Source of the DNA: an uncultured Bacilli bacterium
GTDB taxonomy: Bacteria > Bacillota_I > Bacilli_A > RFN20 > DUOF01
Assembly (NCBI GenBank): GCA_934101685.1
Contig: CAKORZ010000060.1
Coordinates: forward strand, 1-8,559
Direction: 5' to 3'
DNA length: 8,559 nt
Below the pieces are notes generated by a model, which was not told the DNA's origin, searched no databases, and saw nothing but the letters and a program-made list of their open reading frames with translations. This document shows positions 1 through 7,203 of the stretch, one piece after another; position 1 is the stretch's first letter; the number at the start of each line of letters is the position of its first letter. A program made the position numbers and the translations under genes.

Positions 1-1
1 G

Positions 2-1747
2 GATATAAGAGAAGAGATAGTTAAATCTGTTTCTATTAATGGAGGTCATTTGTCATCAAATTTGGGTGTAGTGGAGTTAACAGTTATGCTTCACTATGTT
101 TTTGACTTGCCAAAAGATAAAGTATTATTTGATGTAACTCATCAATGTTATACACATAAAATTCTTAGTGGAAGAAAGTTAGATAATCTTAGACAATTAG
201 ATTCTGTTAGTGGCTTTTATAATCCTAGTGAAAGTGATTACGATCCTTACTTTACAGGACATAGTTCTACTTCTATTTCTACGGCAATGGGGATGGCTAT
301 TAGTAGAGATAGTAAAAAAGAAAATAATGAAATAGTAGCAGTAATTGGTGATGGAGCTTTAGCTAATGGAGTAGCGATGGAAGCAATTAATAATCTTTTA
401 TCTTTAAATACTAAAGTGATAATTATTGTTAATGATAATGGAATGGCCATATCTAAGAGTGTAGGTGGATTATCTAAGTTTTTAGGTAAAATTAAAAAAA
501 GTAAATATTATCAAAATGGTAAAAGACATTATGTTAATATGTTTAATAGAGGCAAAATAAGAAAATTTTTCTTCAATTGTAGTGCTAGAGTAAAGAATAG
601 TTTTAAAAAATTAGTATGGAAAGATAATTTTCTTGAAAATATTGGATTAGACTATTTAGGAGTTATAGATGGTCATAATTTAAATGAATTAAAAAATGCT
701 TTAGAAATTGCTAAAAATAATAAAAATAGTATTATTGTTCATGTTAAAACGATTAAAGGACAAGGATATGAAGCAACTTCTAATGATAGTGATGGCAAGT
801 GGCATGGAGTTAATGAATTTGATTTAAATACATTTACTATTAGTAAGGGTAAAGCATGCTTTAATGATTTAGTTAGTAATTATTTAATGAATAATGTGGA
901 AAGTAAAAACATTTTTGTTATTAGTAGTGCAATGAAAAGTGGAAGTAAATTAGATGAAGTATTTAATAAATATCCATCTAGATGTTTTGATGTAGGAATT
1001 AGTGAAGAACATGCATTTGTATTTGCTAATGGGTTATCTATTAATGGTGGTGTTCCTTACATTAGTATATATTCTACGTTTATGCAAAGATGTTATGATT
1101 TCATTAACCAAGATTTATTGCGTAATAATAGTAAATGTGTGATTGGTGTTGATAGGGTAGGACTTGTAGGGCAAGATGGAGATTCACACCATGGTATATT
1201 TGATGTAGCAATGGTTAATCATTTACCTAATACAATGATTTGTATGCCTATTTATAGTGATGATGTTAATAAACTTATGGACATATGTTTTAATTATGAT
1301 TATTTGAGTTTTATTAGAATATGTAAGAGTTGTAAAATGATTGAGAATGATATTGATATAAAATATGGTAAATGGAACTATTTATATAAAAATGAAAATA
1401 GTAAGAAAGTTATTTTATCTGTGGGCCCAATTACTAGTTTACTAATTGAAAAAATTAAAGAAAGAAACTTAAATATAGATGTAGTTGGAGTATATTTTTA
1501 TAAACCATTAGATGAAGAAATGTTAAAAGATGCCTCTAGTAGGTATGATGAGATATGGGTGTATGACATTTATAGTATAAAAGAGGGATTATTTTTACCT
1601 ATTTTAAATTATTATAATAATATTCATTATAAAGGCAAAATATCTTTTTATGGATTAGAAAATAAATTTTATAAACAGGGTAAATATAGCGAGTTATTGA
1701 AATATTATAAGTTAGATGTAGATAGTCTTTTAGAAAAAATTATTTAA
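2..1747 (+). CDS. dxs: 1-deoxy-D-xylulose-5-phosphate synthase, 5'-truncated by the window edge
   Basis: This enzyme condenses pyruvate with glyceraldehyde 3-phosphate to give DXP and CO2, using thiamine diphosphate and Mg2+, in the cytosol. DXP feeds the MEP isoprenoid pathway and, in many bacteria, thiamine and pyridoxal synthesis. The frame is open from base 2. The TTG at 50 is not the start: it is the Leu of the conserved GGHLSSNLG stretch, and family length puts the true start about 33 codons outside the window. Visible motifs are the active-site His (47-49), DVTHQCYTHKI, the GDG (347-355)...NDN (431-439) cofactor motif, WH (His 803-805), the catalytic Glu of SEEHA (1004-1006), YSTFMQR (1070-1090), and DR...D...H (Arg 1154, Asp 1175, His 1187). 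The substrate-binding Arg is kept at 1316, but the usual RYPRG context has become RICKS. The C-terminal transketolase domain is divergent, lacking the usual E-x(n)-GG-G segment. The stop is TAA, and no terminator follows. Confidence 0.95.
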   Translation, partial: DIREEIVKSVSINGGHLSSNLGVVELTVMLHYVFDLPKDKVLFDVTHQCYTHKILSGRKLDNLRQLDSVSGFYNPSESDYDPYFTGHSSTSISTAMGMAISRDSKKENNEIVAVIGDGALANGVAMEAINNLLSLNTKVIIIVNDNGMAISKSVGGLSKFLGKIKKSKYYQNGKRHYVNMFNRGKIRKFFFNCSARVKNSFKKLVWKDNFLENIGLDYLGVIDGHNLNELKNALEIAKNNKNSIIVHVKTIKGQGYEATSNDSDGKWHGVNEFDLNTFTISKGKACFNDLVSNYLMNNVESKNIFVISSAMKSGSKLDEVFNKYPSRCFDVGISEEHAFVFANGLSINGGVPYISIYSTFMQRCYDFINQDLLRNNSKCVIGVDRVGLVGQDGDSHHGIFDVAMVNHLPNTMICMPIYSDDVNKLMDICFNYDYLSFIRICKSCKMIENDIDIKYGKWNYLYKNENSKKVILSVGPITSLLIEKIKERNLNIDVVGVYFYKPLDEEMLKDASSRYDEIWVYDIYSIKEGLFLPILNYYNNIHYKGKISFYGLENKFYKQGKYSELLKYYKLDVDSLLEKII

Positions 1748-1771
1748 TATAAATTACTAATATGTTATAAT
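1743..1771 (+). promoter_or_regulatory. Predicted sigma-A-type promoter of the 1027-residue gene
   Basis: A consensus -10 box TATAAT lies at 1766-1771, preceded by TG at 1763-1764 (extended -10, TGTTATAAT). A weak -35 (TTTAAT, 1743-1748) sits 17 nt upstream and overlaps the dxs stop codon. The expected start of transcription, about 7 nt past the -10, is near 1778, at the first base of the ribosome binding site. The leader would then be only about 11 nt. The -35 is poor, so confidence rests on the extended -10. Read-through from dxs is also possible. Confidence 0.5.
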
Positions 1772-1777
1772 TTTATC

Positions 1778-1783
1778 AGGTGA
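1778..1783 (+). promoter_or_regulatory. Ribosome binding site AGGTGA that decides the start at 1789
   Basis: AGGTGA matches the 3' part of the Shine-Dalgarno consensus AGGAGGTGA and ends 5 nt before ATG 1789. A GTG at 1780-1782 is in frame and would extend the protein by three residues, but it lies inside this site, so ATG 1789 is the better start. Confidence 0.75.
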
Positions 1784-1788
1784 TTTAT

Positions 1789-4700
1789 ATGAGCTTTTTT
1801 ATACGTAATTTACTTGATAGAATATCTTCAAATTTTGATTTACCAGTAGGAGATAGAGATAGTATTAATAAATATTTATACGATAATTTAAAAAATAATG
1901 TTTATATATATGATGATTCAGATTTAGATATGTTATATGACTTTTTAGAGACTATTAATTTTGATATTAAATATTTAGATAGATTATTTGAAATATCATA
2001 TGTTATTAAAAATTCAATAAATCTTAAAAATGATAACAAACCTATGTTGCCAAAAGTTTTTTATGTTGTAGAAATAAACAAATTTTTTAATTCTCTTAAT
2101 TTAAATATATATGATTATCCAGATAAAGATGTAATGCTTAATATTACTATGTGTAGAGCAATTTATGAGATAATTGGTAATAGAAATACACTTAATAATG
2201 AAATATCAATAGTAGATTTTGCTAATAATATTTATAATGAATTTTATGGCCATTTAGATAAAACTTATTCTATATACAAGATTATTAAAATTTCTAATAT
2301 GATTAATAGAGCAATCAATGATTTAGGAATTAATGATGAAAAGATATTTTTAAGCGATGATATTAAATATTTATTTAGTATGAATGCTAGTGTGGAAAAT
2401 TTATATTTATACGATATGTTTAAAAAATATTATCCTAAGTTTGGTACTAAACTATTTTATTTAATTAAAAGTTATGAAGACGAGTATGGTGACAGTGAAG
2501 TTAATAATGAAAATTTAATAAATTACTTAAATAATAAATGTTTAGAAATGGAAAAAGTTGATACAGAAAAAAAGAATATTTTAGTTAATTTGAAAAAAAT
2601 TGACTTTAATACAGATAAAAAAATTAATGAAATATTTATTGATTTGTATGAAAAGGTTAACTCAAATAAAAATATTGAAAATTCTGTTAAAGATAGTTTA
2701 ATTAAAGGATTAAACTATATTCAAAGTGAATATAATGGTAAGCAACAAGAATTTATTGATAAAAGACTTAATGAATTTTTAAATAATTACTTATATTATG
2801 TTAATGATATAATAATTCCTAATTTTAATAAAAAAGATAATTTAAATGAACTTATATCTAATATGATTAATGAATGTAAAGAATTTTTTGCTATTCAAGA
2901 TGGTAAGAAATTTAAAGAGATGATAGATTTCTTTTCTAATGAAACTAATATCACTGTTGATACTATGAAAAGAGAAATTAAAAGTTCTCTTGAAATACTA
3001 AAAAAAGGCGATATAGAAAAATTAAAAGCAATTAATGTTTGCTTAATAGATTTTAGTAAATTTGTTAAAGAAAAGAATAAAGAAGATAAATTAGAAATAG
3101 ATTTGTTAAAAGAAATTTTTGAAAATGATCCTAAATTATTAACTGGTAATAATGATATTAAACGTGTAATTGAATTTTTAAAGGGCGATTTAGATTTAAA
3201 AGATTATGGATATAGATGTAGCTTTAAAATAGGAAAGAACATTTTAAGTTATGATTATTTTAAAAATTTATTAGTTAATAATAAAGAGATATTGTTTAAC
3301 ACTAGTATTGATAAGATTATTGCTAATTTAAATAATTTGGAGAATGTTTGTTCTTTATATGGTATTAATTTTAGAAAACTTAGATTTAATGAGGATGTTT
3401 TAGATTTACTAATTAATGAAAAGGTTCTTAATTCGTTAAATGATAATTTGAAGAAGCTAGAAGATATTTTAAATAAGGAAGATATTAAAAAATTAGTGGA
3501 AAAAAATCCATATATTTTGTGTATTGATGATAAAAGTTTAAATATAATTGTTCAAAGATGCTTATTAAATAAAAATGATCAATATGATTTTTATAGTTTA
3601 TTGTTTAGTGAATTATATTATTATAATGAAGATTTTAAAAAGATGAGTATACAAAGTAAGTTAGAAAAAGAATTCAAATATATTAATTTAGATATTAGGA
3701 CAACTGTTCCTTTTGATGCTGAATTAATACTTGCTTCAGATTTAATAGAATCTAAAAAGGCAGATGCTATACACTTAGCATACTTAAAAAGAGAAAAGGA
3801 TATTAAAACTTTAGATGAACTTGTTGATTCATTAGCAGAAAATGATGATGTAGATGATATCTTATTAGACATAGATGTAATTGATAAACTATATTTTAAA
3901 CTTTATGATAAAGTTGGTAATCCTAAGATAATTGAAAAAGCAAGAAATATATTAAATTCTAAATTAGAAGAATATAAAGAACAAAAAAAGAAAACAAATG
4001 AAAAAATAAAAAGATATAGTGATAAAATGAAGCGTGAGAATAGTAAGAATGTAGATTTAGCTCATTCTATTGAGGGTATTAGAAACATAATTGAAGAAAT
4101 TAATGATGCTGGATTAAAGAATGAACTTAATACATATGTTAAAAAAACTTTATCTGTTAAATTAAAAGAAAGTATTAATTTACAAAATGAATTAGATGAA
4201 AAAATTAGTAAGTCTTTTAAAATTATTAAAGAATTAGATAAAAAAATGGAAAGTTTGAATGATGCTTTTGAATATAATGAAGATGAACTAAATGGTCTTG
4301 AAAATGAGAAATATATTGATAAAAAATATTTTACTATTGATGATTTAAATAGCAAAAAAGAAACAATAGATGAAAAATTTGAAATTACGGATAACGTTAT
4401 TGTGTACGCTAATGGTGTTACTTTAGAGGATATTCCTAATGATAATAATTTTATAGATAAATTTTATAAGTTTTTAGTAAACCCTAGTACTAGTCTTTTA
4501 TCTAAAAAATTCATGGATGATAATAGTACTAAAGATATTTATGTAGAGAAGTATCGAGATAATAGAAATAAAATATGGTCTAGAAGAGAAAGTAGAACTC
4601 CTGTTAGAGTATATTTTATGCCTATTCATACTAAATATTTTACTTGTTATTATGTTATTGGCGTTAACTATAAGGACGATGTTCATTTAGATGGTGGTTG

Positions 4701-4872
4701 TTCTACTGATGCTGTATATGCACAAAGAATAAAGGAAACTAAAGAATTAGAAAAATATATTAATTCTTTAAATGAAGAAGAAGCAATAGAATTTGTGAAA
4801 AAAAGTATAGAAAATCATGAAAAAATGGTTAAACCTATTGTCGATAAATATAATTTAAATAGAAAAAAGTAA
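1789..4872 (+). CDS. Large helical protein of unknown function (1027 aa): degenerate helical repeats, coiled coil, basic C-terminal domain
   Basis: I do not recognise this protein as a named family. No signal peptide or membrane helix is visible, so it should be cytosolic. It is extremely rich in Asn, Lys, Asp, Ile and Leu and reads as almost all helix. Residues 1-350 are helical without a clear motif. Residues 355-600 hold three or four spaced units of the form hxxhhxxNxxhL...hxxhhxhL (h = hydrophobic), with N-x-P at residues 446-448 and 573-574, resembling mTERF-type repeats. Residues about 716-845 are a highly charged coiled coil. Residues about 885-985 form a compact basic domain containing WSRRESRTPVRVYF, two predicted beta strands and a LDGGCSTDA segment, loosely like a RelE/ParE fold. 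There are no Walker, zinc-ligand or obvious nuclease motifs. It lies 41 nt after dxs with its own putative promoter. A cytoskeletal, scaffold or nucleic-acid-binding role is possible but unproven. The gene itself is certain from its length. Confidence 0.9.
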   Translation: MSFFIRNLLDRISSNFDLPVGDRDSINKYLYDNLKNNVYIYDDSDLDMLYDFLETINFDIKYLDRLFEISYVIKNSINLKNDNKPMLPKVFYVVEINKFFNSLNLNIYDYPDKDVMLNITMCRAIYEIIGNRNTLNNEISIVDFANNIYNEFYGHLDKTYSIYKIIKISNMINRAINDLGINDEKIFLSDDIKYLFSMNASVENLYLYDMFKKYYPKFGTKLFYLIKSYEDEYGDSEVNNENLINYLNNKCLEMEKVDTEKKNILVNLKKIDFNTDKKINEIFIDLYEKVNSNKNIENSVKDSLIKGLNYIQSEYNGKQQEFIDKRLNEFLNNYLYYVNDIIIPNFNKKDNLNELISNMINECKEFFAIQDGKKFKEMIDFFSNETNITVDTMKREIKSSLEILKKGDIEKLKAINVCLIDFSKFVKEKNKEDKLEIDLLKEIFENDPKLLTGNNDIKRVIEFLKGDLDLKDYGYRCSFKIGKNILSYDYFKNLLVNNKEILFNTSIDKIIANLNNLENVCSLYGINFRKLRFNEDVLDLLINEKVLNSLNDNLKKLEDILNKEDIKKLVEKNPYILCIDDKSLNIIVQRCLLNKNDQYDFYSLLFSELYYYNEDFKKMSIQSKLEKEFKYINLDIRTTVPFDAELILASDLIESKKADAIHLAYLKREKDIKTLDELVDSLAENDDVDDILLDIDVIDKLYFKLYDKVGNPKIIEKARNILNSKLEEYKEQKKKTNEKIKRYSDKMKRENSKNVDLAHSIEGIRNIIEEINDAGLKNELNTYVKKTLSVKLKESINLQNELDEKISKSFKIIKELDKKMESLNDAFEYNEDELNGLENEKYIDKKYFTIDDLNSKKETIDEKFEITDNVIVYANGVTLEDIPNDNNFIDKFYKFLVNPSTSLLSKKFMDDNSTKDIYVEKYRDNRNKIWSRRESRTPVRVYFMPIHTKYFTCYYVIGVNYKDDVHLDGGCSTDAVYAQRIKETKELEKYINSLNEEEAIEFVKKSIENHEKMVKPIVDKYNLNRKK
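2851..3588 (+). repeat. Degenerate protein-level helical repeats inside the 1027-aa protein
   Basis: Units aligned by eye are residues about 355-384 (weakest), 440-474 (FENDPKLL... then VIEFLK), 490-525 (VNNKEILF... then IIANLNNL, ending in YGI) and 566-600 (VEKNPYIL... then IIVQRCLL). Each has a hydrophobic helix, then N-x-x-x-h-L, a short turn with Asp/Ser, then a second Ile/Leu-rich helix, with a length of about 30-36 residues. The pattern resembles the mTERF repeat, in which a Pro-x-h-L sits between two helices. Similarity between units is low and there is no DNA-level repetition, so this is a structural reading rather than a proven duplication. Confidence 0.35.
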
Positions 4873-4880
4873 TAAATAAT

Positions 4881-4909
4881 TTTATAAAATCAAATAAACA
4901 TAATATAAT
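4881..4909 (+). promoter_or_regulatory. Predicted sigma-A-type promoter of the zinc-ribbon gene and lepA
   Basis: A perfect -10 TATAAT (4904-4909) and a -35-like TTTATA (4881-4886, 4 of 6 to TTGACA) are separated by 17 nt. The predicted transcript would start near 4916, inside the ribosome binding site, giving a leader of about 11 nt. The likely transcript carries the zinc-ribbon gene and lepA, since only 9 nt separate them and no other promoter is seen. Confidence 0.55.
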
Positions 4910-4913
4910 TATT

Positions 4914-4922
4914 AAAGGTGAT
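4914..4922 (+). promoter_or_regulatory. Ribosome binding site AAAGGTGAT that decides the GTG start at 4927
   Basis: AAAGGTGAT fits the Shine-Dalgarno consensus and ends 4 nt before GTG 4927. An earlier in-frame GTG at 4918-4920 is part of this site and is rejected as the start. The protein beginning at 4927 opens with Met-Lys-Lys-Cys, the usual opening of zinc-ribbon proteins. Confidence 0.7.
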
Positions 4923-4926
4923 TATA

Positions 4927-5328
4927 GTGAAAAAATGTTTACATTGTGGTGAAGAATGTGATGATAGTGTTAGCATATGTCCTAAATGTGGTGCACTTGT
5001 AGATAATTATGTTGATAATAAAACGTATATGGATGTTTATCATATTAATCATGGTAAAAGGCTAAAGAATAAAAAATTAATTCTTTGGTTTTTACTTGGA
5101 ATGATTTTACCATATATTGGTTTTCTTGTTTCTTGGTATTTTTATGAGGGAGAGAGAGAAAAAGCAAAGGCTGTTTTACTTGGAGCAATTGTTTCTAGTG
5201 TAATAACAACAGTGTTAAGTTATATTTTGCCTTTAATACTTAGTAGTGGTTCTAATGAAGAACAAGGTGATGATTCTAATAAAGGACAGCAAGTAAAAAA
5301 TTTGATTGAAATGTATAGAAGTTTATAG
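4927..5328 (+). CDS. Zinc-ribbon membrane protein of unknown function (133 aa)
   Basis: The N-terminus is a short zinc ribbon with two CxxC knuckles, Cys4-x2-Cys7 and Cys18-x2-Cys21, plus an extra Cys11. After a polar linker come two predicted membrane helices, residues about 51-73 (opening LILWFLLGMILPYIGF) and 82-105, joined by a charged loop (EGEREK). A polar, acidic and Gln-rich tail ends the protein. With no signal peptide, the ribbon is probably cytoplasmic and anchored by the hairpin. Bacillota encode many such zinc-ribbon membrane proteins of unknown role, and I cannot assign this one. It starts with GTG and ends in TAG; the stop overlaps the lepA ribosome binding site, suggesting co-transcription and translational coupling. 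The hydrophobic segments and cysteine spacing are seen directly; zinc binding is inferred from the family. Confidence 0.87.
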   Translation: MKKCLHCGEECDDSVSICPKCGALVDNYVDNKTYMDVYHINHGKRLKNKKLILWFLLGMILPYIGFLVSWYFYEGEREKAKAVLLGAIVSSVITTVLSYILPLILSSGSNEEQGDDSNKGQQVKNLIEMYRSL

Positions 5329-5337
5329 AGGTGTAAT

Positions 5338-7140
5338 ATGGATAAAAGTAAAATTAGAAATTTTTCTATAATTGCTCATATTGATCATGGTAAATCTACG
5401 CTCGCAGATAGAATAATTGAAATGACTGGTGCAGTAGAAAAAAGAGAAATGAAAGAGCAATTATTAGATAATATGGATATAGAAAGAGAAAGAGGAATAA
5501 CAATTAAACTAAATAGTGTCCAATTAGAGTATAAAGCAAAGGATGGAGAAACTTATACTTTTCATTTAATAGATACCCCTGGACATGTGGATTTTGCTTA
5601 CGAAGTTAGTAGATCTTTAGCAGCTTGTGAAGGTGCTCTTTTAGTTGTTGATGCAACACAAGGAATTGAAGCTCAAACTATTGCTAATGTATACTTAGCT
5701 TTAGATAATGACTTAGAGATTATTCCTGTTATTAATAAAATAGATTTACCTAGTGCAGAACCAGAAAAGGTTAAACAAGAAATAGAGGATGTAATTGGTT
5801 TAGTTACTGATCACGCTCCTTTAATTAGTGCAAAAACTGGTGTAGGAGTGGATGAGGTTTTAGAGGCAATAGTTAAGTATATACCTGCTCCTAAGGGGAG
5901 TGACGATAATCCTCTTCAAGCATTAGTATTTGACTCTTATTATGATTCTTATAAAGGTGTTATTTTGCAAGTTAGAGTTAAAGAGGGTAAGGTTTGTGCA
6001 GGTGATAAGATTAGGCTTATGTCAACTGGTGCAGAATATGATGTTGTTGAAGTGGGAGTTAAAACACCTAAGGAAGTTAGAAGAGATTATTTAGAGGCTG
6101 GAGAAGTAGGGTGGATTAGTGCTTCAATTAAAGCAGTTAAGGATGTTCATGTTGGCGATACTGTTACTAATGCTAATAATCCTTGTCTTGAGGCTCTTCC
6201 TGGATATAGAGAGATGGTTCCTATGGTATATTCTGGTATATATCCTATTGATAATGCTAAATATAATGATTTAAAAGACGCACTAGAAAAATTAAAACTT
6301 AATGATGATTCTATAGTGTTTGAGCCAGAAACATCTCAAGCTTTAGGATTTGGTTTTAGATGTGGATTTTTAGGATTATTACATATGGATGTTAGTGAAG
6401 AGAGAATAGAAAGAGAGTTTAATATTCCTCTTATTGCTACTGCTCCTAGCGTTATATATCATGTATATCTTACTGATGGGACGATGATTTCTATTGATAA
6501 CCCTAGTAAATTACCTGAAGTTCAAAGAATTAGTAAAATTGAAGAACCTGTAGTGAAAACTAGTATTATGACACCTAATGAATATGTAGGCCCTTTAATG
6601 GAGTTATGTCAAAAAAAGAGGGGTAATTATATAGATCTTATTTATATAGATCATAATAGAATGCAATTAATATATGAAATACCACTTGCCGAAATAGTTT
6701 TTGACTTCTTTGATAAACTTAAATCTTGCACTAAAGGATATGCTTCATTTGATTATGAACTTGCTGGATATAAAGAAGCAAAACTTGTTAAAATGGATAT
6801 TTTGATTAATGGAGAAAGTCTAGATGCTTTATCTATTATTGTTCATAAAGATTTTGCATATCATAGAGGAAATTATATATGTGAAAAATTAAAAGAAATT
6901 ATTCCTCGTCAACAGTTTGAAGTCCCAATTCAAGCTTGTATAAATAACAAAGCAATTGCTAGAAGTACTATAAAAGCTATGAGAAAAGATGTACTTGCTA
7001 AATGTTATGGTGGAGATATAACTCGTAAGAAAAAACTTCTTGAAAAGCAAAAAGAGGGTAAAAAGAGAATGAAAGCTGTTGGAAGTGTAGAGGTACCTCA
7101 AGAAGCATTTATGGCAGTTTTGTCAGTTGATGATAATTAA
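5338..7140 (+). CDS. lepA: Elongation factor 4 (LepA), ribosome-associated GTPase
   Basis: EF4 is a translational GTPase related to EF-G. It binds the ribosome and has been linked to back-translocation and to 30S biogenesis. At 600 residues this is a complete copy of typical length. The GTPase domain has G1 AHIDHGKST (residues 13-21), G2 RERGIT (50-55), G3 DTPGH (79-83), G4 NKID (133-136) and G5 SAKTG (164-168). Domain II follows, then the EF-G III/V-like domains, including a GFRCGFLGLLHMD segment. The LepA-specific C-terminal domain is rich in Lys/Arg (YHRGNY, RSTIKAMRKD, CYGGDITRKKKLLEKQK, then VPQEAFMAVL). There is no EF-G domain IV, which separates it from EF-G. ATG 5338 follows AGAGGTG by 4 nt, overlapping the upstream stop. 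hemW lies downstream as in many Bacillota, but two small genes intervene. Nothing in it looks broken. Confidence 0.98.
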   Translation: MDKSKIRNFSIIAHIDHGKSTLADRIIEMTGAVEKREMKEQLLDNMDIERERGITIKLNSVQLEYKAKDGETYTFHLIDTPGHVDFAYEVSRSLAACEGALLVVDATQGIEAQTIANVYLALDNDLEIIPVINKIDLPSAEPEKVKQEIEDVIGLVTDHAPLISAKTGVGVDEVLEAIVKYIPAPKGSDDNPLQALVFDSYYDSYKGVILQVRVKEGKVCAGDKIRLMSTGAEYDVVEVGVKTPKEVRRDYLEAGEVGWISASIKAVKDVHVGDTVTNANNPCLEALPGYREMVPMVYSGIYPIDNAKYNDLKDALEKLKLNDDSIVFEPETSQALGFGFRCGFLGLLHMDVSEERIEREFNIPLIATAPSVIYHVYLTDGTMISIDNPSKLPEVQRISKIEEPVVKTSIMTPNEYVGPLMELCQKKRGNYIDLIYIDHNRMQLIYEIPLAEIVFDFFDKLKSCTKGYASFDYELAGYKEAKLVKMDILINGESLDALSIIVHKDFAYHRGNYICEKLKEIIPRQQFEVPIQACINNKAIARSTIKAMRKDVLAKCYGGDITRKKKLLEKQKEGKKRMKAVGSVEVPQEAFMAVLSVDDN

Positions 7141-7151
7141 TGTTTAATTGT

Positions 7152-7180
7152 TTGGTATAAAATTTTAAATATGATAATAT
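7152..7180 (+). promoter_or_regulatory. Predicted strong promoter with extended -10, before the four-helix membrane protein
   Basis: TTGGTA (7152-7157) and TAATAT (7175-7180) are separated by 17 nt, with TG at 7172-7173 making an extended -10. With the full AAGGAGG ribosome site downstream this is the best-looking expression signal in the window. The predicted transcript begins near 7187, giving a leader of about 17 nt. No terminator is seen between lepA and this promoter, so some read-through from lepA is likely. Confidence 0.65.
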
Positions 7181-7188
7181 AAAAGTGT

Positions 7189-7195
7189 AAGGAGG
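7189..7195 (+). promoter_or_regulatory. Full-consensus ribosome binding site AAGGAGG
   Basis: AAGGAGG ends 8 nt before ATG 7204 and is the only full-consensus site in the window; the others are AGGTG-type. It suggests efficient translation of the downstream membrane protein. Confidence 0.8.
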
Positions 7196-7203
7196 AAATA
7201 GTA

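Noticed and set aside
50..52. TTG as start of dxs
   Set aside because: The frame is open to the window edge and the upstream codons encode conserved DXS residues including the catalytic His.
247..450. Minus-strand open frame inside dxs
   Set aside because: It lies within a motif-verified dxs and its translation is a hydrophobic shadow of the coding strand; no ribosome site or promoter.
1780..1782. GTG as start of the large protein
   Set aside because: It is inside the AGGTGA ribosome site; ATG 1789 has correct spacing.
3621..4686. Three minus-strand frames (3621-3872, 4062-4355, 4498-4686) inside the large gene
   Set aside because: Ser/Leu/Phe-rich translations are the typical antisense shadow of AT-rich Lys/Asp/Asn coding sequence; the + strand frame is continuous for 1027 codons.
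4879..4890. Perfect 12-bp palindrome ATTTTATAAAAT after the large gene, possible operator or terminator
   Set aside because: Pure A/T, no G-C stem and no clean T tract; expected by chance in such AT-rich DNA, although it overlaps the predicted -35.
4918..4920. GTG as start of the zinc-ribbon protein
   Set aside because: It is part of the AAAGGTGAT ribosome site; GTG 4927 has correct spacing and gives a typical zinc-ribbon N-terminus.
7159..7170. AAAATTTT inverted repeat after lepA as a terminator
   Set aside because: No loop, no G-C pairs, and it sits in the spacer of a good promoter.
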